A stretch of 32,572 nucleotides of DNA, from positions 1 through 32,572 of the forward strand of contig JWZX01002444.1 of the NCBI GenBank assembly GCA_001275005.1. The letters run 5' to 3'. Positions 7,879 through 16,336 of the stretch are shown one piece after another. Source of the DNA: Chrysochromulina tobinii. Lineage: Eukaryota > Haptophyta > Prymnesiales > Chrysochromulinaceae. Position 1 is the stretch's first letter; each line of letters opens with the position of its first letter. The notes below the pieces were generated by a model. The model saw nothing but the letters and a program-made list of their open reading frames with translations. It did no database searches and had not been told where the DNA came from. Both the position numbers and the translations under genes were made by a program.

Positions 7879-9978
7879 ATGCTCCGCCTGCCGGCTCGCC
7901 TCGCGCGCACGCAGCTGTCACGAGCCTCGCGGCAGCTAAGCACGGCCAGCTCCGCGCCGCTCACCAAGCTCGTCTCCACCATTGGTCCTGCCTCCGAGGA
8001 GGCCGAGCCGCTCGCTGGGTGCGTCGCGGCGGGCATGAACGTGATGCGAGTCAACTTCTCGCATGCGACGAAGGACGAGTTCCACCTGCGGCGCACCAAC
8101 CTGCGCGCTGCGCCCGGCGGCGAGTACGTTGCCGTCATGCTCGACACCAAGGGGCCGGAGATCCGCATGGGCGGCCTCAAGGTCTGCAAGGAGACGGGCA
8201 ACCGCAAGGCGAAGATGAAGCTCACCACGGGCCAGACGCTCACCCTGACGAACGACAAGGCGTTCGACGGCGCGGGCGACGAGCGGACGATCTACGTGGA
8301 CTACCCGCGCCTCGCGGAGGTCGTCGAGCCTGGCACCACCGTGCTGCTCGACGACGGGCTCATCTCGCTCGAGGTGGTGAGCGCCGCCGACGGCAAGGTG
8401 ACGACGACGGTGCTCAACAGCAGCGAGATCGGCGAGCGCAAGGGTGTGAACATCCCGGGCGTGGTGACCGGGCTGCCCGCCATGTCCGACAAGGACCTCG
8501 AGGACATCAGCTTCGGCATCGAGCACGACATCGACATGGTCGCCGCTTCGTTTGTTCGCAACGCGGCGGGCGTGCACCAGATTCGCGAGCATATCCTCAA
8601 GTGCCACGAGAAGTACGCGGCGAACGGTGGGATGGACACGCCTCCCCCGATGATCATCTCGAAGATCGAGTCGACCGAGGCTCTCGACAACCTCGCTGAG
8701 ATCATCGAGGCGAGCGATGGCATCATGGTGGCTCGCGGCGACCTCGGGGTCGAGGTACCCCTCGAGAAGGTGACGTCCGACCACAAACATGGAGTTTGAG
8801 TGCTTCGAAGTGCTTCGGATGAGCTCTGATTGCCTCGCCTCATCAGGTCGTGACGTGGCTCTGATTGCCTCGCCTCATCAGGTCGTGACGTGGCAGAAGG
8901 ACATCGTCGCGATGACCTTGGCCGCCGGCAAGCCGGTCGTCGTCGCGACTCAGATGCTCGAGACGATGCAAAAGAACCCGCGCCCTACCCGCGCGGAGGT
9001 AGCCGATGTAACGAATGCGGTGCTCGACGGCGCGGATGCCGTGATGCTCTCGGGCGAGTCGGCCAACGGACTGTACCCGACCGAGTCCGTCGCCATGCAG
9101 GTGATTGCAATTGATTGACGCTGATGCCCACCTTGATTGCCACTTGATGGCCCCCTTGATGACACCTTGATGGCCACCTTGATTGCCACTTGATGGCCCC
9201 CTTGATGACCCCCTTGATGGCCACCTTGATTGCCACTTGATGGCCCCCTTGATGACACCTTGATGGCCACCTTGATTGCCACTTGATGGCCCCCTTGATG
9301 ACACCTTGATGGCCACCTTGATTGCCACTTGATGGCCCCCTTGATGGCCATCTGAGTGCGCACGTGCATTGCATGCAGGCACGCATCGTGGCGGAGGCCG
9401 AGGCTTGGGCGAGTGCCCGTGGGCTCGCCCCAGGAGGCGTCGAGCCTCAGCTCGCGCCCGTATCTCGCTCGATCTCGGCGACCGAGTCGGACTTTGATGA
9501 GGACCAGGAGGAGGAGGAGATGTACCGTCGCGAGCTGACCATTCCGGATAGCATGAGCGCCGCCGCGTGCTTCCTCGCCGCGCGCGTCGGGGCACGTGCG
9601 ATCGTCGTCTTTGAAGACGGATGGGGCGAGACTGCTCGTAACGTCTCCAAGTTTCGTCCGACGGTGCCCATCGCGGCGCTTTGCGACTCTCTCAAGGTGT
9701 GCCGCCAGCTCTCGATCTCGCGTGGCGTCGTGCCGTTACTCGTCGAGCCGCAGCCCGAGATCGCGGGAGATCAGCCCGAGGGCGAAGACGAGTTCCGTAA
9801 CGACATGTTCTCGCTCGACACACTGGATGCCTCCGATGCCTGCTCGCTGGTCGCGGAGCGCACCGGGCTGCTCGAGCCAGGCGACCTCGCGATCGTGCTC
9901 GTCGGGGAGACTATCAGCGTTGAGGTCGTCATGGAGCCGATGGAGTGGGAGGGCGACGAGGCCGAGAGAAAGCCCTGA
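7879..9978 (+). CDS. pyk: Pyruvate kinase, mitochondrial-type presequence, three exons
   Basis: Catalyses the last step of glycolysis, phosphoenolpyruvate + ADP to pyruvate + ATP. Exons: 7879-8769, 8882-9100, 9379-9978; 569 residues. The first in-frame ATG gives an Arg-rich, Ser/Ala-rich leader (MLRLPARLARTQLSRASRQL) typical of mitochondrial import, followed by KLVSTIGPAS. Signatures are NFSHA, LDTKGPEIR, KGVNIPG, IISKIES with catalytic K262, ARGDLG (285-290), and in exon 2 GKPVVVATQMLETM, PTRAEVADVTNAVLDGADA and MLSGESANG. Exon 3 carries the C-terminal regulatory domain (SAAACFLAARVGARAIVVFED). An acidic linker (DFDEDQEEEE) precedes that domain. Both introns are phase 0 and contain sense TGATTGCC-type units. 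The stop falls inside one copy of a 60-base direct repeat, so the C-terminal tail is variable-looking. Confidence 0.93.
8770..8881 (+). repeat. Intron 1 of pyruvate kinase with a 34-base duplication carrying two acceptors
   Basis: The donor is GAGAAG|GTGACG. Two consecutive copies of a 34-base unit (TCTGATTGCCTCGCCTCATC then AGGTCGTGACGTGG) lie at 8826-8859 and 8860-8893, so CATCAG|GTCGTG occurs twice. Only the second acceptor (exon from 8882) leads into the conserved frame. Use of the first would add 34 bases and shift the frame. Confidence 0.85.
9101..9378 (+). repeat. Intron 2 of pyruvate kinase: 46-bp higher-order TTGAT array
   Basis: Starting at the donor CAG|GTGATTGC, the intron becomes a higher-order array at 9131-9350: four full units of 46-47 bases and one partial, each made of four TTGAT-headed subunits (TTGATTGCCAC, TTGATGGCCCCC, TTGATGACACC, TTGATGGCCACC). 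It ends GCATGCAG|GCACGC. This is the one plus-strand intron-bearing gene, and the unit reads TTGATTGCC on the plus strand. Confidence 0.92.
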
Positions 9979-10027
9979 ACCCAACGCGTGAGCCCTAATA
10001 TGGAGTGGGAGGGCGATGAGGCCGAGA
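9941..10027 (+). repeat. 60-base direct repeat over the pyruvate kinase stop codon
   Basis: A 27-base segment beginning TGGAGTGGGAGGGCGA occurs at 9941-9967 and again at 10001-10027, offset exactly 60 bases (20 codons). The first copy encodes the final MEWEGDEAE of pyruvate kinase, and the second repeats the same residues in the same frame after the TGA. The frame stays open to 10290. Confidence 0.8.
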
Positions 10028-10651
10028 ACTACGGGCGACGTTTCGGCCGCGAAAGCCGCACTCGCCGCGAGGAGGCCTCGTCTCCGAGCGCTCAGCGCCG
10101 AGATGAGCGCCGAGATGATTCTCAGAACACGCGACTGATTCTCAGCCGAACATGCAGCGCACGGCATAAAGCTGGGGCGGTAGTATTGCCTGATTGTCGT
10201 CTGTCTCTCCCAACCCGTTGGCGTGTTCTCTGTTCTGACTTCTGTGTCCTCAAACGTAAAAGGAACTACACCCGAGGCCGAGCGGTATAGCCCCCGGCCT
10301 TCCGCATAGCTCCGCTCCGCATCGGGCGTACACCCATGCGTACACCGTACTGAATCTCGAATCTCGAATCTCGTCCCGCGCCGCTCTAAGCGGAAAGCGC
10401 ACGGGCCACGGCGAGAGCGTCCGCCGTTTGCGGCGCGACACGCAGACCCCGCTCGTAAATATGTCATAATAGTAAATTATCGCGAACCGTTTACGTGTAC
10501 GCGGGCCCCATGTGACGCGGCCCGCGCCAGAGGGCGCGCAGGTTTTTCCCGCCCCCGCCCGGGCCCGCGGCGGGCATACACGCATACTGCCGTACGTATT
10601 CGAAGGAATTCCTATGAGATCCGAATACGGGCGTATGTGCGGACGAGTGGG

Positions 10652-10739
10652 CCCCGAGGGCTCTCCACTCCGTCCAATCAAAGGTCATCAGCGGCAATCA
10701 GTGCAAGTACCCTGCCCCGTGGGCTCTCCACTCCGTCCA
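10652..10739 (-). repeat. Orphan TGATTGCC mini-array flanked by 25-base direct repeats
   Basis: Copies of GGGCTCTCCACTCCGTCCA with flanking CCCCG lie at 10652-10676 and 10715-10739 with one mismatch. Between them, on the minus strand, stand CTGATTGCC, CTGATGACC and TTGATTGG. The layout is the same as the introns (array between duplicated flanks), and the orientation predicts a minus-strand transcript. No coding exons were recognised around it. Confidence 0.65.
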
Positions 10740-10755
10740 CTCCCCGCCAGCTTCC

Positions 10756-10839
10756 ATGCAGCATGCCATACTCATACGTGATTCTCGAGGCGTGATTCGT
10801 CGGTTTCGTCGAGATGCAGCATGCCATGCTCATGCGTGA
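10756..10839. repeat. 58-base-period direct repeat
   Basis: ATGCAGCATGCCATRCTCAT followed by RCGTGA occurs at 10756-10781 and 10814-10839, with two differences. No coding function is seen. Shortly downstream (about 10865-10895) is a small CTCCCTTGAT repeat. Confidence 0.6.
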
Positions 10840-10967
10840 CGCTCCTCGTCGGCGTCGTCAGTACGATCTCCCTTGATCTCCCTTGATCGCCCTTGGCTCT
10901 CAATGACACTCCTGCTCTCGTTGTGGCATGCATGTTCATCTGCTTAAGACCGTTGCTTGCATGGTCA

Positions 10968-12753
10968 TCATCTTAAGATTGAGTACTCCGCCCCCGGCGT
11001 TCTCCCCACCTCCCCCGGCATCAGAGGCGTTGGGCGTACCGGCCCGAAATCGGCAAAGATGGGCGCCCACGCCGTCGAGTCGAAAGGCACATCCTTCATG
11101 ACGCCGTTCGGTCCGAATTCCGCATCGGAAGGCGCCGCCCCGTCCTCGGAAATTGGCGGCAGCCAGGGCGCGGGCAGCTCCTTGCGCAGCAAAGCCGTCC
11201 ATGAGAACCCAACGAACCATGGATCAAGCTGCAGACCGAGACGCGAGGCACGAGCGGCGCTCAGCGACCATCGACCGACAAGGGTTTCGTCAGTGGGGAT
11301 GCCGGTAGATAAATCTCCGAGCTCAGCGGCCATCGAGCGGCACTCTGCGGCCATCAGAGGCCATCAGAGGCCATCAGCGGCCATCAAGAGGCCATCAGCG
11401 GCCATCAGCGGTCATCAGCGGTCATCAGCGGTCATCAGCGGCCATCAGCGGCCATCAGTGGTCATCAGCGGCCATCAGCGGCCATCAGCAGCCATCAAGA
11501 GGCCATCGAGCGGCCATCAGCGCACCTGCAGAGCGAGGAAGCCTTCGGGGCCGCATCCAATCCGTTCAGTCTCTCGCGCGCGTAAAAGTCCTATAAGGAA
11601 AGCACCGGCGGCTCTCGAGAGGTTCTCGGCGGTGCGACTCACCTGAGCGAGGAAGTTCCATATTAGGGAGTCAAGGTGGACCCTAAGTTCCATATTAGGG
11701 AGTCAAGGTGGACCCTAAGTTCCATATTAGGGAGTCAAGGCGGGAGCCGAAATGACAAAGACTCAGGGGGGGAGAGGGAAGCAATCCGCGCCGAGATGAG
11801 GGAAGCAATCCGAGGGCTCGTGGATGAGCTCTGATGAGGGAAGCAATCCGAGGGCTCGTGGATGAGCTCTGATGAGGGAAGCAATCCGAGGGCTCGTGGA
11901 TGAGCTCTACCTGTCGTTGAAGCCGCTCCGCGGCTTCGTGTCCTCCGCGCGTATACTGTTCGATAAGCGCGAAGATATCTTGAGCGGAGCGCCCCTCGAA
12001 GGGGGGGCGCCCGGTGAGCATCTCATGCAGCAGCACCCCCAGCCCCCACCAGTCCGCCGCCGTCGAGCGACCCTTGCCCGAGACGACCTCGGGCGGCGCG
12101 TACTCATCGGTTCCGCATTTGGTAAAGGTGCGTGACTCGGAGACGCACTTGGCAAAGCCGAAGTCGCAGAGCTTGACGTAACCGTCGCCGCCGATGAGCA
12201 CGTTCTCGAGCTTCACGTCTCGGTACACGTACCCACGCGAGTGGATGTGACGAAGCGCGAGCGCCACCGTCGCCGTGTAGAAGCGCGCGTGGTCCTCGCG
12301 CACGCCGGTCGGAAAGAGATCGAGGAGGCCGAAGAGGTCTCCTCCGGACATGAGCTCGAGGCAAAAGTAGAGGGAGGAGTGGTCCTGGAACGTGCCGAAC
12401 AGCCGCGTGATGAATGGGTGTCGGCAGTCCATCAGCGCCTCCTTCTCGGTGAACACACGCATCGCCGACTTGCGCGGCAGCGCGGCCAGCCGGCCCTTGC
12501 GTACCTGCTTGACCGCGTAGCGCAGGCCGCTGTGCGAGTCCTCGGCGAGCCACACGCCCCCCTGCCCGCCTAGCCCTATGGGCCGCCGGAAGCGCATGGT
12601 ATGCAAGCTAAAGTTGCTCTCCTGGTGTTCGTCGGCCGCCTTGAGAATCTCTTCGGTCACGTCGTCGAGATCCTCTATCTTCAGCTGGTCTACGAGCGAA
12701 GCGGCAGCCATGGCATCGGAGAGGTCCTTGCTCGACGACATATTGCGCCGCAT
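10968..12753 (-). CDS. AGC-type Ser/Thr protein kinase, three exons
   Basis: Protein kinase related to the cAMP/cGMP-dependent group. Exons (minus): 12753-11911, 11642-11526, 11228-10968; 406 residues. Motifs: Gly-rich loop GLGGQGGVWLAE (60-71), AVK with Lys82, helix C Glu105 (FTEKEAL), catalytic loop YRDVKLEN (Asp179; the usual HRD His is Tyr), DFGFAK (Asp197), CGTDEYAPPEVV, and DWWGLGVLLHEMLTGRPPF. Exon 2 supplies the ARETERIGCGPEG motif typical of AGC lobes, and exon 3 the PWFVGFSWTALL segment. Splicing is needed to join these. The tail ends GAEYSILR without an obvious FxxF hydrophobic motif. No regulatory domain is visible upstream; about 55 residues precede the lobe. Upstream stops do not limit the frame, but 12753 is the first ATG. 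Confidence 0.9.
11229..11525 (-). repeat. Intron 2 of the kinase gene: GCTGATGGCC array
   Basis: After the donor CTGCAG|GTGCGC come about 18 ten-base units CTGATGGCCG / CTGATGACCG / TTGATGGCCT (about 11340-11520), then about 110 bases of unique sequence and the acceptor GGTCTGCAG|CTTGAT. Units read TGATGGCC on the transcribed strand. Phase 0. Confidence 0.9.
11643..11910 (-). repeat. Intron 1 of the kinase gene: two tandem arrays (38 bp x3 and 32 bp x2.7)
   Basis: Next to the donor CGACAG|GTAGAG is a 38-base unit repeated three times without change (11795-11908), each containing GGATTGCTTCCCTCATCA. Nearer the acceptor is a 32-base unit (11655-11686, 11687-11718 and a partial copy to about 11739) containing CTTGACTCCCTAATATGGAA. 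The acceptor is CTCGCTCAG|GTGAGT. The 3' edge TTCCTCGCTC(TG)CAG|GT also occurs at the end of exon 2, another exon-edge duplication. Confidence 0.88.
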
Positions 12754-13861
12754 GCTACAAATGTTGGCGAGCCGACTCGACAGCCCCGCTTCTGGACCTT
12801 CCGCGCGCTCGCGACCGTCGCGTGTCCACAACGCGGAGAGGTTCCCCACGAAACCGAGATGAGACCTCAACGAAGGTGGAGTGACGAAAGGAGGAACTTA
12901 ATGAATGACGCGAGATTGGAAATGAAATGGCGGTGACCAATCACAAGAGCGGAACGGAAAAGTAGGGAAGAAAATGACCTCGCAGGTGCACGGGGCGCGG
13001 GGCTGCCCGGCGGGGGCCTTCGCCTGAAAAATGCCATCACAATAAATTTATACCGTACTTCAACCCCACGCACGCGGCGCAGGGCTCGCGCTCAAAGCGT
13101 TATGGGCGGCCGTCCTGGAATCCGAGGACCTCCTGCCGCACATCCTGGCGCCCTCGACTGCATCGGTTGGCGGTTCCCTTGACGTGTCGCCTGTGGCGCA
13201 CGATTTCCCTTGTTTGTCCATGCTCCCCTCTTTGAACCGGACCGTGCAACCGTCCGGTACCGCAACTGAGAACTGGAGGATCTGAAGATCTGAACAGCAC
13301 TTTTTCAACACATTTCCCGTCTGGGCATTACATGTATTCTCACGACTCTCGAGACCTACCACAAAAGCCCATCCCCGGATGGCAGCGGTCGACTGACCGC
13401 ACTTTACATGTAAAAAGGCATCACGTGGCGAATCACATCTCGAATTCTCGATACTCTCTAATTCACAGACAGCCCTTGTGGTCGACTCTCAACGTCTCAA
13501 GTCATCAAGCTCACCGCAGGTGTGGAATTGTTCTGTAGGTGTGAATGAGGACTCCCCGCAGCAAGCAAGCAAGCTAATTAGTCGACACACACACAGGCGT
13601 GCCGACCATCAGGTCCGGCCGAGCTTGCATGCATATATATACGATATATCGCCAATATTACCATATCGGGCATCGTAATGAACGCTGAGTGCGTCGCATG
13701 AGAGCTTCGAGAAAGCTTCGAGAACGCTCTCGCTCTCGTGCGCTGCGCTCTGTCGTGTTGTTGTTGTTGCGGACAGCACGACCCTGAGTTGGCCCAGTGA
13801 CGGAGCACACTCGCGCTTCATGCTCTGCGAACTGGCCCACGTGTGACCTTCACCACAGCGA
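12754..13861. promoter_or_regulatory. Divergent intergenic region upstream of the kinase and GT61-like genes
   Basis: 1.1 kb with no supported gene. GC content drops relative to the coding regions, with A/T-rich patches at about 13035-13062 and 13625-13680. An 18-base sequence CAAGCAAGCTAATTAGTC at 13566-13583 is repeated exactly at 29624-29641, upstream of another plus-strand gene. TGTTGTTGTTG lies at about 13757-13768. Confidence 0.5.
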
Positions 13862-15508
13862 ATGAGCGACCCGATTTGCCCCGGAATAACCGCCGCAGGG
13901 AAGTTGCTCGGGCGCGAGGAGGCCGCAGCGGGCGTCTTCTCGCCAGGCTATGCGCATCCTGTGCCGACGGACGACGCTCCTCCATGCTTCCGCTGCTGGG
14001 CACTGCCCGACGCATGCCTCGAGGTGCTTCCTACGAGACTAACATCAAAGGGTGCGTACGACGATCCACGAAGCAACGTGATCGGCGTGAAACTCTACCC
14101 GATAAACTCGCGGCCCTTTCGGCTCCATGTCGCCGGCCTCACCCATGCAGAGCTGCGCACGCGGCTCGATCGGCTCAAGGCGTTTGTCATGGACCCACTG
14201 AGGTCCGAGCTGCTCCGTCACCTTGAGTCAGACGTTTTTTGGATTGACCGCGCCAGTGCCAGCTTGCGCTGGCCACTCTACCCTGCGGGTGGGTCGGGCA
14301 ATGCCTCTGGCAATGCAGGCGCTGCAGGCGGTGACGACGAGCTCGTCATGATCTGGCCGAGATGGGAAAAGGGCTATGGCGACGTGATCGCGAACACGCT
14401 GCTACCTTTTGGCGAGATGCTGCGACGCGGCACGCCACCGCGCCACTTGGCGCTCTCGGGCATGCGTCACGCCACGCTGCTGCCGCCTCTCCGAGCGGCG
14501 ACGGTTTCACTGTGTGGAATCGAGAGAGACAATGAACCTCTGCTGCCTCGGTGCGTGTCCACTTGCTGGCGGGCTGTGCGCATCTGCGCGCCCAATTTTG
14601 CCGAGTCGACTGCGGACACTTGGCTCGATACTATAGCCCTTGACGCAGCCGCCGCCGCTGTGGATGTCGCCGCACCTACCGCCGCCAGCGCTGCCATTGC
14701 AGTTGCCGCCGCCGTCGCCGCCGCAGCAGCCACAGATGCCGCACCTACCGCCGCCGCACACATCGCCGCCGCCGCCGCCTCCTTGCCGCCACCGCCCGTC
14801 ACACGGCGCTCGACACGGCGCGAGCTTCGCGTGCTCATCGCGTCGCGCTCAGGTCGACGTCTTCTAGCTAACGATGCAGCGCTCAGTGCGGCCTGCGACG
14901 GCGTCGAGCTCGAAGGCACGCGACTCCGCTGCTCGCTTCTGCCGGCCTCGCTCCCGCAGGCCGCCAAGATTGCGCGCTTGCGCGAGGCCGACGCCTACGT
15001 GTGCGTGTGGGGAGGGGACACCGTGCATGCTCTCCATATGCGCCAAGGCTCGGCGGTGATCGAGCTGCGCAACGAAGGGTTCGCGAAGGGTGCGCCCCAC
15101 ACTTGGCTCGATCTGCACAAGCGCTGGGTGACGCGCTATGCCGGTCCATCGTTCAGCCGGCCACTCCACTTCACGTCCATCACGCTGCCTGCAAACTGGA
15201 CTATCCTTCGCGCAGCCGAGCACGAGTGCTTTGTACACAACGCCAAGGAGCGGAAGAAATTGATCGCGTCCAACGCCAAGGAGATTCCACAGGACGATTG
15301 GCTGTGTTACTGGAACGCTGACTTTAACGTGCCCTTCGAGCAGCTGCGCCCCGCGCTCGAAAAGCACATCCAGCGGCTCAAAAAGCTCGAGCCCCACCTC
15401 TGGGGCAGCGGCGTCAATACCACCAAGTCATTCAGAAGAACCAAAAGGAAAAAGAAGGCCAGAACAAGAACCTCCTCTGATCCTCGCTCTCCTGAAACAC
15501 ATGGGTGA
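13862..15508 (+). CDS. GT61-like (DUF563-type) glycosyltransferase, intronless
   Basis: 548 residues from the ATG at 13862. The C-terminal half carries a pattern typical of GT61 enzymes: RELRVLIASRSGRR, then ADAYVCVWGGDTVHALHMRQGSA (broken here as WGGDTVHAL at about residue 382), VIELRNEG, and a downstream WLDLHKRWV. The N-terminal part (residues 60-200) is rich in conserved-looking hydrophobics (FVMDPLRSELLRHLESDVFW; VMIWPRWEKGYGDVIANTL), the latter resembling the start of the GT61 fold. Residues about 262-310 form an Ala/Thr/Pro-rich spacer coded by GCC-type triplet runs. There is no clear signal peptide or N-terminal membrane anchor, odd for a Golgi enzyme, so an upstream exon may be missing. 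Donor sugar and acceptor are unknown. Confidence 0.68.
   Translation: MSDPICPGITAAGKLLGREEAAAGVFSPGYAHPVPTDDAPPCFRCWALPDACLEVLPTRLTSKGAYDDPRSNVIGVKLYPINSRPFRLHVAGLTHAELRTRLDRLKAFVMDPLRSELLRHLESDVFWIDRASASLRWPLYPAGGSGNASGNAGAAGGDDELVMIWPRWEKGYGDVIANTLLPFGEMLRRGTPPRHLALSGMRHATLLPPLRAATVSLCGIERDNEPLLPRCVSTCWRAVRICAPNFAESTADTWLDTIALDAAAAAVDVAAPTAASAAIAVAAAVAAAAATDAAPTAAAHIAAAAASLPPPPVTRRSTRRELRVLIASRSGRRLLANDAALSAACDGVELEGTRLRCSLLPASLPQAAKIARLREADAYVCVWGGDTVHALHMRQGSAVIELRNEGFAKGAPHTWLDLHKRWVTRYAGPSFSRPLHFTSITLPANWTILRAAEHECFVHNAKERKKLIASNAKEIPQDDWLCYWNADFNVPFEQLRPALEKHIQRLKKLEPHLWGSGVNTTKSFRRTKRKKKARTRTSSDPRSPETHG
14640..14810 (+). repeat. GCC/GCN triplet-rich block coding an Ala/Pro spacer
   Basis: Runs of GCCGCC, GCAGTT and CCGCCG encode an alanine-rich linker between the two halves of the GT61-like protein. 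Similar GCC runs occur in the TPR gene at about 19135-19215. This is microsatellite-type expansion in frame. Confidence 0.7.
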
Positions 15509-15652
15509 GAGCGTTAGGGGCCGGGCTAGTTCGTTTTAGTTTTGAAAGTTACTCGCTTTAAGCGAAGTAAAGTAGGATCTGAGGCCTCTGTCACTCTCGA
15601 ACACTCTCGTCTTCCGTTCGATCCTTAGTGCATAGGTTTACCGTGGCTGCTT

Positions 15653-16336
15653 TTAGTCACCAGGGAGAGGGTGCTCGCTGCCCCCCTCGGTGGCCATGTA
15701 CTCATCGAACTGCTTTCTCAGGTTTGCGTACAGTTCCGAAGGCGGATCGCCTGCCGCCTGTTGGCGCAGCTCTTCGCGGAGGAGAGTCTGGATCCGACCA
15801 TTCCAGCTCGTCCAAGAGTAGCCATTGCCTGTTCGTCCGGTCCATGAGGTCGACGGAGCTCCGGTGATCTGGACGTCACCCGTCCCGAGCAGCTCGCGAC
15901 GCAGATCTTCGTTTGCGAGCAGCTTGGCTCGACAAATACGCAGCATCACCTCGATCTTGACAGCATCCCAATCCGAGCGCAGGTCGGCCCTGGCACCCTC
16001 GCGCCATACGCGCATGCCATGGTTGTGGTCTGTCTCGCCAGCGAAAGGAAGCATCCGCTGTATCCGTTGACGCCCGCTCGCACCGTGAGCCGTAGTTTTG
16101 AGAAACTTGCATGCCTGATAGCACTGCTCGACAGACTGCCACGTGTCACCGTCGAAATGGAATTGGGCGACTTGAAAGTTATCAGTGCACGGAGGGCCAC
16201 TGATGCGCTTTCGTGGCGCGACAGCGGGCGTCAACGCCACATGTCCACCAAGTGCCTGTGCGTCGGTGCCGTGGCTAAGTGCTACAGCGTCTGCAGGCAA
16301 TGGCTCCTCGATGAGAAGATAGCATGGGCCACCCAT
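15653..16336 (-). CDS. NADAR (YbiA-like, DUF1768) domain protein
   Basis: 227 residues from the ATG at 16334-16336. The NADAR fold is recognisable from about residue 50: DNFQVAQFHFDGDTWQSVEQ, CYQACKF, a GR.RIQRMLPFAG block, RSDWDAVKIEVMLRICRAKLL, LLGTGD, then GNGYSWTSWNGRIQ. NADAR proteins act on N-glycosidic ADP-ribose or riboflavin-pathway intermediates; family members remove ADP-ribose from nucleic-acid guanine or hydrolyse early riboflavin intermediates. Residues 1-45 are unrelated. The neighbouring GT61-like gene is convergent (144-base spacer). GGTACCGGTA-type sites lie 48-104 bases upstream of the ATG and could be promoter elements. An upstream GTG would extend the frame by 28 residues, but the ATG is preferred. 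Confidence 0.78.
   Translation of the reverse strand: MGGPCYLLIEEPLPADAVALSHGTDAQALGGHVALTPAVAPRKRISGPPCTDNFQVAQFHFDGDTWQSVEQCYQACKFLKTTAHGASGRQRIQRMLPFAGETDHNHGMRVWREGARADLRSDWDAVKIEVMLRICRAKLLANEDLRRELLGTGDVQITGAPSTSWTGRTGNGYSWTSWNGRIQTLLREELRQQAAGDPPSELYANLRKQFDEYMATEGGSEHPLPGD

Larger units (their letters stand above)
9979..10967. other. Convergent intergenic region with orphan intron-like repeats
   Basis: 989 bases between the pyruvate kinase stop (plus) and the kinase stop (minus). I support no gene. The long minus-strand frames here are Arg-rich and lack family motifs. Contents: the second copy of the pyruvate kinase tail (10001-10027), an A/T-rich patch (10455-10490), a short TGATTGCC-type array between direct repeats (10652-10739) and a second direct repeat (10756-10839). 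Confidence 0.45.

Noticed and set aside
8843-9595. Long minus-strand frames rich in GHQVAIKVAIK repeats
   Set aside because: They are shadows of the pyruvate kinase exon 2 and the 46-bp intron array. The plus strand carries the conserved enzyme.
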